A stretch of 64,000 nt of DNA from Bacteroidota bacterium (GTDB lineage: Bacteria; Bacteroidota; Bacteroidia; 2-12-FULL-35-15): positions 97,090-161,089 of the forward strand of contig CANFRC010000007.1 in the NCBI GenBank assembly GCA_947449315.1, given 5' to 3'. The position numbers and the translations under genes are program-made. Below are positions 8,890 through 17,771 of the stretch, one piece after another. The notes below the pieces were generated by a model, which was not told where the DNA came from, ran no database searches, and saw nothing but the letters and a program-made list of their open reading frames with translations. Each line of letters opens with the position of its first letter. The first letter of the stretch is position 1.

Positions 8890-9102
8890 CATTGAGTCGT
8901 ATATTTTTTTGACGCCATAAAGAGCACCAGCAAACAAAAGAAGTATTACTTTACTATCCAAAGGTACCGGACAAGGAGGAAAAGGCCCTCCACAAGGCGG
9001 TGTACTCGTAGTTCCCATTCCTACAGCGAATGAGTGGCTAACAAATAGAGGTGAAGCAATGAATAGAAGAATAAAAGCTATTTTGATATTTTTTGTAGTC
9101 AT
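8872..9102 (-). CDS. Small CTERM-type candidate exosortase substrate (PID-CTERM-like)
   Basis: The 76-residue protein has an N-terminal signal-like segment (residues 7-26), a short Gly/Pro/Cys-rich middle with two Cys (CGGPFPPC), and a C-terminal tripartite tail. That tail is PLD at 47-49, a hydrophobic helix (51-63, ending LYGVKK) and a basic end. This resembles Bacteroidota sorting tails that start with Pro-Ile-Asp (PID-CTERM). It is encoded 23 bp upstream of the exosortase start, which makes it a natural dedicated substrate. The mature part would be only about 20 residues, so the protein may act as a small surface or membrane-associated peptide. Function is unknown; the assignment as substrate is inference. 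Confidence 0.65.
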   Translation of the reverse strand: MTTKNIKIAFILLFIASPLFVSHSFAVGMGTTSTPPCGGPFPPCPVPLDSKVILLLFAGALYGVKKIYDSMKKNPA

Positions 9103-9151
9103 AATCTATACTGTTTATAAAGAAAATTTAGAATGTGTTTGTTGTTAAAAA

Positions 9152-11692
9152 TTATTTTTTCACAAACTTTTTAGAAATAACCCCATTTTCGTTTTCAACT
9201 TTAACGATATACATTCCGAAGAATCCATCAGGTAATTCGATGTTTAAGGTTTGCGTATTTGCTTGCAAAGAAACGGTTTCAACAATTGTTTGACCCAACA
9301 CATTCGTTACAGAAACGTTTGTACTTACTGTTTGATCAAAATTAAAATTGATGGTATTACCAGAGACAGTAGGTAAAATTTGAACTTGATTCTCCAACAG
9401 GTCTACTAACGAAGCATTTGTAATCGTTTTGCAATTTCCATTTTTTGAGAAATGCAAAGCAAAACGATCTTTGTTATCATTCGGAGAGGCAAAGAAAACA
9501 TAATTGGTGGTTGCATTTAAGTCGACTAATTGGTGTAAAACTTTATCTTCTAAAGAAACACAAGAATACGCGTTGTTCACGAACTCAATACCTTTGGAGT
9601 TAATTTGGAATTTTCCAGCAATACCTACGTTAACACTTAGAGGCATTGTGTATTCATCGTCGTTTGAGTTGAATGTACTAACACTCAAAGGAAACATTTC
9701 ACCATCAGCAGTTAAGTTAGGAGCTAATTTGTTCAAGCTAGGTCGGAATTTGTGGTCTTTTTCATCCCAACCATCCTTAGCATCTGCTGCACAGGCCACT
9801 TTGAAGGTGTGAGCCATCATGTTACTTCCGTCCGCGCTGGAAAGAGTTAATTGTAGAAAAGGTTCAATTTGCTCCTGTTCAAAAGATCGGAGGTTTGTAA
9901 TAGTATTGGCTGATTTAGCCGATTCCGGAATAGATACACTGGCACCGGCACTTTTTGCATATGCCCAAAAACCTTGGTATGGTCCAATAAGTCCTGAGGA
10001 CAAACTTAAATAATTGTCTGTGGCATTATTGTAAACATCGATGTAGGCAAGAGTATTGGTTTTAACAATCGAAGCAACATTAATAGCAGAAGCAAAGGGG
10101 TTACCAACTAAATTTTCTCCATCGAAACAAGTAGGGCATTGTGTATAATATCCACCAGTATTATTCGTATAGCTTAATGGAAAAGTTTGTGTTCCATAGT
10201 TGGGGGTGCCGACAGTAGTTAGGGTAGTATTTGAAAAAGTAGTTAAAGTACCGTCATCGGTTAAGGTAATTTCAAAACCTTTCCCTGCAGTTAATGGAGT
10301 AGCGGCATTCACCCCAACAAAATCTCCAATCGTTTCATCATATGCTAAAACGTTTGATTTTACAGAAGGTGGAGTGTGCGGGTATGAAAAGAACAATTCA
10401 TTGTCCCAATCTGCCATCGAAGAGTTTGATACAGGGGAAGAAAGATCCGACCAATTGATGGCTGTGCGAGAAGGTATATATCTCTGAATAGTAAAGCTAC
10501 CAGAATAGCTACAACCAGGACAAGAGGTTGGAAAGGCACCTACTCTGGCATATTTAGTGGCATCGGCCATTAATGTAAAGTTGCCACCAGAGTTATTAAT
10601 ATTCCCCGTGGTGAAATTTATAGCTTGTAAAATATCAATATTGCTAGAATTTTTTAGAACCCCTGCAGAATTTGAGATTTGCATAAAACCTAAAGTTGCA
10701 TTACCTGAGCCATCAATTCTTTGAATAGAAGTGCCCATGCATTTTAACGTATGATTCATTGGGCATGAAATAACACCATTGTTTCTTAAATCACCTCTTA
10801 AAATAGTTATTTGAGGCGACCCCAATAAAGTTCCGTTGTTAAGGAAAAAACCATTAACGGTAAAAGCGTTTGACGGACTCTGTTGAACTGTTGCTCCAGA
10901 GTTTATTGTTAGATTTTTTGCAATGGTTGTTGTACTAGCTGCAGATAAGGTTTTAGTTCCAGCCCCATTGATAATCAGGTTTTCGAAAATGGGTGTGCTG
11001 ATATTCAAAGTATAACTAGACGGGCCATCAAAAGTGACAGTATTATTAGCGCAGTATCCAGCATTTAATACCCAACTGCCAGCAGTTGGAAAAGGAGAAG
11101 AAAATAGAGTTAAAAATGAATTAGTCTTATTGAACCAAACAGAAGTTGATTTTGTTCCATCAAGAATTTGTGCGCTAACATTTGAATTGTTCGAGATATT
11201 ATAGCCTGCAGTTCCATTATCTCCTATTAGAATTTTATTGCAGATGATTGTTTGAGGAGAATTAATTGTAACAGGGGCATTCAAGAAGAAATTACCACTA
11301 AAATTTATAGATCCACTTCCTGAGATACCTATTCCACCTGTATTTTGAATCGTAAATCTACTTAAAGTACCGGAAAATGTACCAGATATACCTCCATTGT
11401 TACTTATGTTTCCAACGGAAGTAAAGACATCCACATTGTTAAAATTTAAAACTCCACCAGCATTAACGGTAATGGTTTTTACAAATTGATTATTCACAGA
11501 AACGACCACAGTAGCTCCTGAATTAATAATAATATCGTCATCAATGTCAGGTACGCCGTCTGCATCTGTCCCTGATTGTATCCAAGTGGAGGTTGTGTTC
11601 CAATTACCTCCAGGTGAGTTAGCTGTAAAAGTTGCTGATTGGGCGGAGAAAAATGTTAATACAAGAAAGCAGGTGAAGGAGATTTTTTTCAT
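9152..11692 (-). CDS. Large secreted protein with T9SS type A sorting domain
   Basis: The 846-residue protein has a signal peptide (MKKISFTCFLVLTFFSAQSA) and begins with NWNTTSTWIQSG, a start common in Bacteroidota surface proteins. It continues with Asn/Ser/Thr/Gly-rich beta-helix-like repeats (about residues 50-380), then a globular region. It ends with an approximately 85-residue type A sorting domain (VSVTNVLGQTIVETVSLQ ... GMYIVKVENENG ... KKFVKK). T9SS cargo with this tail is exported across the outer membrane and has the tail removed. No catalytic motif is visible, so the role is open, perhaps adhesion. It lies 49 bp upstream of the small CTERM-like gene and may share its transcript. 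Confidence 0.88.
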   Translation of the reverse strand: MKKISFTCFLVLTFFSAQSATFTANSPGGNWNTTSTWIQSGTDADGVPDIDDDIIINSGATVVVSVNNQFVKTITVNAGGVLNFNNVDVFTSVGNISNNGGISGTFSGTLSRFTIQNTGGIGISGSGSINFSGNFFLNAPVTINSPQTIICNKILIGDNGTAGYNISNNSNVSAQILDGTKSTSVWFNKTNSFLTLFSSPFPTAGSWVLNAGYCANNTVTFDGPSSYTLNISTPIFENLIINGAGTKTLSAASTTTIAKNLTINSGATVQQSPSNAFTVNGFFLNNGTLLGSPQITILRGDLRNNGVISCPMNHTLKCMGTSIQRIDGSGNATLGFMQISNSAGVLKNSSNIDILQAINFTTGNINNSGGNFTLMADATKYARVGAFPTSCPGCSYSGSFTIQRYIPSRTAINWSDLSSPVSNSSMADWDNELFFSYPHTPPSVKSNVLAYDETIGDFVGVNAATPLTAGKGFEITLTDDGTLTTFSNTTLTTVGTPNYGTQTFPLSYTNNTGGYYTQCPTCFDGENLVGNPFASAINVASIVKTNTLAYIDVYNNATDNYLSLSSGLIGPYQGFWAYAKSAGASVSIPESAKSANTITNLRSFEQEQIEPFLQLTLSSADGSNMMAHTFKVACAADAKDGWDEKDHKFRPSLNKLAPNLTADGEMFPLSVSTFNSNDDEYTMPLSVNVGIAGKFQINSKGIEFVNNAYSCVSLEDKVLHQLVDLNATTNYVFFASPNDNKDRFALHFSKNGNCKTITNASLVDLLENQVQILPTVSGNTINFNFDQTVSTNVSVTNVLGQTIVETVSLQANTQTLNIELPDGFFGMYIVKVENENGVISKKFVKK

Positions 11693-11865
11693 GAGATATT
11701 TTTTGGAGTGGTTTGATATCTAGTTTTATACAAGTATAATTTTGTAAATATATAAAAAATGTTTGATTCTGTTTGTGTATTTTTAAAAATAATGTGGAAT
11801 TGATACGTTAAAAATAATTCTATTCACATGTTTATAATGGCAGATATGACTTGTTCAAATAATAG

Positions 11866-11873
11866 TATATTTG
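11866..11873 (+). promoter_or_regulatory. Possible -7 box of the exopolysaccharide operon
   Basis: TATATTTG fits TAnnTTTG and lies 26 bp before the GTG start of the autokinase gene. It is in the 207-bp gap between divergent genes (11692 and 11900). No TTG is found at the standard -33 distance, so this is tentative. Confidence 0.4.
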
Positions 11874-11899
11874 TTTTTTCTAAATAATATTATTTTTTT

Positions 11900-14275
11900 G
11901 TGAAAAACAATAAAACCACATCGATTATTGAATTAGAAGATTTTACTTCTATTCTTCGGATAGCACTAAAAAATTGGTACATCCCGCTAATTAGTATTCT
12001 AGTGTCTTTTTTTATTGCATACATCTATTCGTACAAATTAACGAATGTCTTTGCCGCTCAAACGCAAGTTCTCATCGAGCCCAAAGGCGAAGGGGCTTTG
12101 AATGAGCAGAATATTATTTCCGAAAATTATGGGGCGTATAATTTGTGGAATAAGTCTAATGTAGACAATGCCACAGAAATGCGAATTATTCAATCGTACG
12201 ACCTAACAAAAACGGCCTTATTAAAGATGAAATTAGATGTTTCTTATTTCATCGTAGGCAGAATTAAAACGACAGAAGTGTATCAGGGAATGCCATTTCT
12301 AGTGGAAGTATTCAATGTGAATCCTCAGTATTATGAGCAGTTTATAGGTTTTCAGATTTTGAGTCCGGAGAAATTTCAGATTCGTTTTAGTAAGAATGGA
12401 GAAGAGGTTGTTAAAGAGGGATATTTTAACAAGGAATTTATAGATGCTGATTTTAAATTGAAAATTTCCAATATTTCAATCAATAAGGAAAGGTTAGTTT
12501 CTTTAAAAAAAATTGACTATAATTTTCAAATACACGACATTCCAAATTTAGTTTATTCATTTCAAAATGCATTAACCGTTGAAAATCCGGATGCGACTAA
12601 TATTTTGCAGTTGAAATTGGAAGATGCTATTCCAGAAAGAGCCTTGGCTTTTTTAGATACCTTGACGAATGTGTACATTGAAAATAGTTTAAAGACTCGG
12701 TTGTTTGTTAATTCCAATACACTAAAGTATATTGAAAAACAAATGGCAGAAGTGGTTGAGGTGTTGAATGGAATCGAAGATACAATGCAACACTATAAAG
12801 AAAATAAAGCGATTCTTAATTTAGACAAAGAACAAGAAGATTATTTTAGTAAAATGAGTGAATATGATGCGACACGGTCAAAACAAAGTATAAAAATAGG
12901 TGCGCTGAATTCATTGGAGAGCTATATTATTGAAGGGAAGGATCCTCAGTTTCTACCCCCTGCAGTATATATAGGGGCGGACGATCCTTTTTTGGAGAAA
13001 AGTGCTACGGAACTCTATACTTTACAAATCGAATTGAACGAAAGAATGAATAGCAATACTTCCGGGAATTATGGTATTAAGGAATTGCAACAACGAATTG
13101 ATAAATTAAAAAATAATTTATTGATCTACATAGCAAATTCTAGAACAGCATTAAAAGAAAATTTATCCAACATTGAGAAACAAATCGCTTTTTATGTTGC
13201 TAATATCAAAACAATTCCTCAGAAACAGCGCGATTTGATCAATATTGAACGGAATTTTGAGGTGAATCAAAAAATGTATGTCTTTTTGCTAGAAAAAAGA
13301 TCAAATACAATTGTTAGTAGAGCAGGGATATTGCCTGAAAAAAAAGTGATTGAGACAGCCCGCTCTATTGGCATAGTGCGCCCTGATAAGCAGAAGATAA
13401 TGCTTTCTTTTATTGCAGTCGGATTTTTGTTATCGCTCTTTATTATTTTTATTAGAACTTCTTTTTACTCAAAAATTGAAAGCATAGAGGAGCTAAAAGC
13501 AAAGACTTCCTTACCTGTTCTGGGAGAAATTTTGTTTTCACCTACTGTTGCAGGCTGGGCGATAGCTGTAGAAAAAGAAAGCAAATCACCCATAACGGAA
13601 TCGTTCAGGACCATTAGAACAAATTTGCAATTCATGACGCCTGGTCAGAGTTCAAAAATTGTTGTTGTCACGTCAAATAATCCGGGTGAAGGTAAAACCT
13701 TCACCTCCTTAAATATTGCAGCAATATTAGCAAAGGCCGGCAAAAAAGTGTTGATATTGGAGTTGGATCTTCATAAACCAAAGGTGCAAAAAGCCTTAAA
13801 TATGGTCGCTGATGTTGGTATCAGTTCAGTGGTGATCGGGAAAACTTCAATTGAAGAATCAATTAAGCCCACAACCATTGAAAATCTGTCTGTCATGCTG
13901 AGCGGACCAACTCCTCCGAATCCTTCCGAAATGATCTTGTCACAGAAAATGCTTGATATATTACATTTTGGAAAGGCAAATTTTGATTATGTAATTATTG
14001 ATACTCCTCCAGTCGGTCTTATTTCTGATGCCTTGGTATTAATGAAACATGCTGATTTGACATTGTTTGTATTGAATACAAAATATGCGACTAGGGAAGC
14101 AGTTGCAAATGCTATTGAAATTGTTGAATTGAATCAATTGAGCCATTTTGGCTTTATTTTGAATGGAGTTAAAAGAAAACACTCAAAATATTACTACAAT
14201 AAATATAGTTATGGCTATGGCTATGGCTATGGTGAAGGGTATGGGAATGATTCCGGAAATAATAAAAACTCCTAA
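11900..14275 (+). CDS. Wzc-type polysaccharide co-polymerase / tyrosine autokinase
   Basis: The 791-residue inner-membrane protein has a Wzz domain with a first membrane helix near residues 30-50, a long periplasmic coiled-coil region and a second helix near 505-525. A cytoplasmic BY-kinase domain follows: Walker A NNPGEGKTFTS (about 593-600), Walker A' LELDLHKPK and Walker B YVIIDTPPVG. The C-terminus is a tyrosine cluster (KYYYNKYSYGYGYGYGEGYG), the autophosphorylation tail. Such proteins control chain length and export of capsule or exopolysaccharide. It is the first gene of the plus-strand locus and starts with GTG. No Wza-like export protein is encoded next to it. Confidence 0.93.
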   Translation: MKNNKTTSIIELEDFTSILRIALKNWYIPLISILVSFFIAYIYSYKLTNVFAAQTQVLIEPKGEGALNEQNIISENYGAYNLWNKSNVDNATEMRIIQSYDLTKTALLKMKLDVSYFIVGRIKTTEVYQGMPFLVEVFNVNPQYYEQFIGFQILSPEKFQIRFSKNGEEVVKEGYFNKEFIDADFKLKISNISINKERLVSLKKIDYNFQIHDIPNLVYSFQNALTVENPDATNILQLKLEDAIPERALAFLDTLTNVYIENSLKTRLFVNSNTLKYIEKQMAEVVEVLNGIEDTMQHYKENKAILNLDKEQEDYFSKMSEYDATRSKQSIKIGALNSLESYIIEGKDPQFLPPAVYIGADDPFLEKSATELYTLQIELNERMNSNTSGNYGIKELQQRIDKLKNNLLIYIANSRTALKENLSNIEKQIAFYVANIKTIPQKQRDLINIERNFEVNQKMYVFLLEKRSNTIVSRAGILPEKKVIETARSIGIVRPDKQKIMLSFIAVGFLLSLFIIFIRTSFYSKIESIEELKAKTSLPVLGEILFSPTVAGWAIAVEKESKSPITESFRTIRTNLQFMTPGQSSKIVVVTSNNPGEGKTFTSLNIAAILAKAGKKVLILELDLHKPKVQKALNMVADVGISSVVIGKTSIEESIKPTTIENLSVMLSGPTPPNPSEMILSQKMLDILHFGKANFDYVIIDTPPVGLISDALVLMKHADLTLFVLNTKYATREAVANAIEIVELNQLSHFGFILNGVKRKHSKYYYNKYSYGYGYGYGEGYGNDSGNNKNS

Positions 14276-14284
14276 TATCTAAAA

Positions 14285-16051
14285 ATGTTTAAAAGATTGT
14301 TTTTTTATAATGTTGTTAGGAATAGCATTTCTTTGCTCAATTTGGAAGAAAAAAGAAAATCTTTCTTTTTGATTTTCATACTTTTTTTTAATGGAATTGT
14401 TGATGTTTTAGGTTTAAGTATTTTTATACCACTTGTCTCGATTTCTGTAAATCCCCAATTAATAAATTCAAATCATTATTTGAATTGGATGTATTTACAT
14501 TTTAACTTTTCTTCATCAAAGGAATTTCTGGTAACTATCTATTTAGTAGCGTTCGTGTTCTTTGTCTTTAAAGTGGTAAATTCTATACTTGTAAATAGAT
14601 ATCTGTCCAATTATTCTTGGGGAGTATATCGATCTTTATCATCAGGTTTATTTCATGAATATTTTAATAGAAATTATATTTTTCATACTACCTATTCCAT
14701 ATCTGAAATGATCAGAGATATTATTGCATATCCTTTGCAATATGTTAGGCTTGTAATTTTCCCAATCCTAACCATCTTATCTGAATTAATTGTTTTTTTT
14801 ATTATCATCATTTCCATTATTATTTACGATTATCGGTTGTTTTTTTTATTGATTTTCACCTTGTTTCCAATTATTTTCTTTTTTTATAAAAAAGTAAAAA
14901 CTCGCATTGTTAAATATGGTGAACAGGAAGGCGAGTTAGAAGCTAAATTGTATGACAAGGTGATGACAGCTATGAATGGCTACGTTGATGTGAAAATTTT
15001 AAATAAAGAAAAATATTTTGAAAAAAATTATTTAATTGAATTAAAAAAATTTTCTAACGTTCATTCAAAATCCTATGTCATTTCAATACTTCCTGCTAAA
15101 ATTATTGAATTAGCTTCTGTGTTGGGAGTTTTGATTATGCTTTTTTATTATTTGTTTTTTTCTTCTGCTGATTCCGATTTGTTTACTATTGTTGGAATTT
15201 ACATCGGTGCATCCTATCGCTTAATACCTTCCATTAACAAAATTCTTAGCTCTTTTTTGTTCGTCAAGCAATATGCTCACTCGTATGATATTTTAAAACA
15301 AAAGAGTTCCGATATTTCTTATCCAGATATTACGGATAAAATTTCCTTTGAAAGTACTATCGAATTTAAAGATGTTAAATTTCGTCATGACAAAAGTTCT
15401 GATTATGCTTTAAATGAGATCAATCTTACTATCAATAAAGGGGAAACGATTGGAATAATAGGACGATCAGGCTCTGGTAAAACTACGTTGATGAATTTAC
15501 TTTTAAGATTTTATCAAGAAGAGTCAGGAGATTTATTAATTGACACTAAAAAAATTACTAAAGAAAATGCTTCCATATTTAGGAAATTGATTGGTTATGT
15601 GAGACAGGATGTTTATATTATAAATGGTACAATAGCCCAAAATATTGCGTTTGGTATACCTGACGAATTAATTGATAAAGAAAAAATAAACCAGGTTGTT
15701 ATAATGTCATCTTTACTTGATTTTGTAGAAACATTGCCGGATGGAATAAATACTTTTTTAGGAGAAAAAGGAGCCCGTTTATCGGGTGGTCAAAAACAAC
15801 GAATAGCAATTGCTAGAGCCTTGTATTTTGATGCGGAGATATTGTTATTTGATGAAGCGACAAGTGCCTTGGATACAGAAACAGAGGATAAAATCACGGA
15901 GTCCATTAATTCTTTAGGAGAATTAAAGAAAACGATTATAATAATAGCGCATCGGTATTCCACCTTAAAAAATTGTGATGTTATTTACAGAATGGATAAT
16001 GGTTCGATTATAGAAAAATTATCATTTGAGGAATTGATCAGTCAACAATAA
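14285..16051 (+). CDS. ABC transporter, fused permease and ATPase (lipid-linked glycan flippase type)
   Basis: The 588-residue half transporter has an N-terminal six-helix exporter domain (about residues 20-320) and a C-terminal ATPase. The ATPase has Walker A GRSGSGKTTLM (about 394), signature LSGGQKQRIAIARAL, Walker B ILLFDEATSALD and the H-loop IIAHRYSTL. The build matches MsbA/PglK flippases, which as homodimers move lipid-linked sugars or lipid A across the inner membrane. Its place 9 bp after the co-polymerase gene suggests it flips the undecaprenyl-linked repeat unit here, in place of a Wzx protein, which is not seen in the window. Confidence 0.88.
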   Translation: MFKRLFFYNVVRNSISLLNLEEKRKSFFLIFILFFNGIVDVLGLSIFIPLVSISVNPQLINSNHYLNWMYLHFNFSSSKEFLVTIYLVAFVFFVFKVVNSILVNRYLSNYSWGVYRSLSSGLFHEYFNRNYIFHTTYSISEMIRDIIAYPLQYVRLVIFPILTILSELIVFFIIIISIIIYDYRLFFLLIFTLFPIIFFFYKKVKTRIVKYGEQEGELEAKLYDKVMTAMNGYVDVKILNKEKYFEKNYLIELKKFSNVHSKSYVISILPAKIIELASVLGVLIMLFYYLFFSSADSDLFTIVGIYIGASYRLIPSINKILSSFLFVKQYAHSYDILKQKSSDISYPDITDKISFESTIEFKDVKFRHDKSSDYALNEINLTINKGETIGIIGRSGSGKTTLMNLLLRFYQEESGDLLIDTKKITKENASIFRKLIGYVRQDVYIINGTIAQNIAFGIPDELIDKEKINQVVIMSSLLDFVETLPDGINTFLGEKGARLSGGQKQRIAIARALYFDAEILLFDEATSALDTETEDKITESINSLGELKKTIIIIAHRYSTLKNCDVIYRMDNGSIIEKLSFEELISQQ

Positions 16052-16221
16052 ATGGAAAATAAATCAAAAAGAAATGTGATACGGGGTACCTTTTTTTGTC
16101 AAATTAAGTATTAGAAATTTCTAGATGAAATTCCTAATTTAATAATGGACAATAACACGCGCTATAATTTTGAACACTTAATAAAATTAATTGCTTTTTT
16201 GTAAGTTTTATAATTAGATCA

Positions 16222-16500
16222 ATGATAACAGTAACAAAGACGTTTTTGCCACCCATAGAGGAATATATAGCGATAATGTGCAGTGCTTGGGATAATCAAT
16301 GGATTACAAATAGAGGAGCATTGGTTTTAGAATTGGAAGAAAAATTAAAAAGATACCTTTCTTTAGAAAACATTATCATTACAAATAACGGTACTATTCC
16401 TTTACAAATTGCAATAAAGGTTTTGCAATTAAAGGGTGAGATAATAACTACCCCATTCAGTTATGTTGCAACTGTTTCATCGTGTTTGCTAAGAAAATAA
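16222..16500 (+). pseudogene. N-terminal fragment of a DegT/DnrJ/EryC1/StrS sugar aminotransferase
   Basis: The 92 residues read exactly like the start of a DegT-family PLP aminotransferase: TKTFLPPIEEY, NQWITNRGALVLELEEKL, IITNNGTIPLQIA and TPFSYVATVSS. The frame then ends after SSCLLRK. Full-length members have about 370 residues and the PLP Lys lies near residue 180, so this fragment lacks the active site. The next glycosyltransferase starts 20 bp later, so a deletion or recombination probably removed the rest. The 170 bp before it hold no gene, only a short palindrome TAGAAATTTCTA at 16112-16123. Confidence 0.85.
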
Positions 16501-16519
16501 TTATTAAAAGTTAATATCC

Positions 16520-17674
16520 ATGCACGTTTTAATTATCCCTTCATGGTATAAAACACCTGAAAATCCTGTAATAGGTACTTTTTTTGAGGAGCAAGCCCGT
16601 ATGTTACAAAATAAAGGCTTTCAAGTAGGTATACTTTATCCCGACCACTTGATGCGCTTTGACATTAAACAGTCACACGCTAAAAAACAACTTCAAAATT
16701 TTATTGATAACGGTATTCCTACTTATTATTCTTATACCAACTCAATTATTCCGCGTACTAAGAAAATTAACTATTGGTATGCTTGCCAAAAAGCACTTTT
16801 AACATTTAAAAAATACAAAAAAAAGTATGGCATGCCAGATGTAATTCATGCACATGCTACATTTATTGGTGGTTTGGTTGCTAATGCTATTTCGAAAAAA
16901 TATGACATACCTTATATTTTAACAGAACATTATACCGGACTAATACTTGACGAAACATTAGCGAATGACAAAACAAATAAATCAATAATAAAAAAAGTTT
17001 TTTTAGAAGCAAAACGAAACATTATTGTAAGTAATTTTTTCAAACAAGAACTCATTTTAAAATATAAGATAGATTCTTCAAACCTACAGGTTATAGCCAA
17101 TTTGGTAAATCCAATTTTTTACACAGCATACACCCAAAAGGAAATTTCAGTACCCTTTAATATCGTTTGTACAGCATTTTTAACCCCAAGGAAGCAACAT
17201 AAACTATTATTCGATGCGCTTTGCTTGCTAAACCAAAAAGGGTATTTCATTTCATTAAAATTAATTGGTGATGGGGCATATAAGGATGAGCTTCTTACTG
17301 ATATAAAAAACAAAAACATAATGCACCTCGTAACATTTATGGGCAATCAGCCACGCGAAGTTATAAAACAAGAAATCGACAATGCTCACATCGTTGTTTC
17401 TGCCAGTAAATTTGAGACTTTTGGTGTAAATTTAATTGAGGCTTTGGCTTGCGGACGACCAGTGGTAGCAATAGATTCGGGTGGACCGCGTGACATCATA
17501 ACTCGTGAAAACGGGATATTAGTATTGGAAAATACGGCCGAAAGTCTTGCGATGGCAATTGAAGAAATGATTGCCAATTACGAAAACTATGACCAATGTC
17601 AGATAGTAGCTGATTGCATAAGCAGATTTTCGGAAGATGCTATTTTTGAAAAGTTAGAAAAGGTATATAAATAA
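16520..17674 (+). CDS. Glycosyltransferase family 4 (GT-B fold)
   Basis: The 384-residue protein starts with MHVLIIPSWYKTPENPVIG, a GT4 N-terminal strand-loop, followed by VIHAHATFIGGLVA and LTEHYTG, as in donor/acceptor GT-B enzymes. The C-terminal half carries the GT4 nucleotide-sugar site with the E-x7-E motif in SKFETFGVNLIEALACGRP and then VAIDSGGPRDII. It should add a sugar from a nucleotide donor to the growing lipid-linked repeat at the cytoplasmic face of the membrane. The sugar is not predictable. It sits between two gene remnants, the aminotransferase fragment upstream and the acyltransferase fragment downstream. Confidence 0.9.
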   Translation: MHVLIIPSWYKTPENPVIGTFFEEQARMLQNKGFQVGILYPDHLMRFDIKQSHAKKQLQNFIDNGIPTYYSYTNSIIPRTKKINYWYACQKALLTFKKYKKKYGMPDVIHAHATFIGGLVANAISKKYDIPYILTEHYTGLILDETLANDKTNKSIIKKVFLEAKRNIIVSNFFKQELILKYKIDSSNLQVIANLVNPIFYTAYTQKEISVPFNIVCTAFLTPRKQHKLLFDALCLLNQKGYFISLKLIGDGAYKDELLTDIKNKNIMHLVTFMGNQPREVIKQEIDNAHIVVSASKFETFGVNLIEALACGRPVVAIDSGGPRDIITRENGILVLENTAESLAMAIEEMIANYENYDQCQIVADCISRFSEDAIFEKLEKVYK

Positions 17675-17679
17675 TAATT

Positions 17680-17760
17680 ATGTCTGCAAGAACATTGAAA
17701 TATCCAAGTTTAAATGGTTTGCGAGCTACTAGTATATCGATTATGCTGTTTATAAAATAA
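17680..17760 (+). pseudogene. N-terminal remnant of an acyltransferase-3 (OafA/YrhL-type) gene
   Basis: A 26-codon frame starts at ATG 17680, only 5 bp after the upstream glycosyltransferase, and ends in TAA at 17758-17760. Its peptide LKYPSLNGLRATSISIMLF matches the first membrane helix of acyltransferase-3 proteins, which begin with a PSLNGLRAISI-like motif and are normally about 350 residues. After ISIMLF the frame stops. A polysaccharide O-acetyltransferase gene was probably here and has been deleted, leaving its start and start context. Confidence 0.7.
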
Positions 17761-17771
17761 TAGTTTATATT

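Noticed and set aside
16052..16114. 20-codon frame directly after the ABC transporter
   Set aside because: It might be the remnant of a gene start, but the peptide shows no recognisable family motif, so I do not list it.
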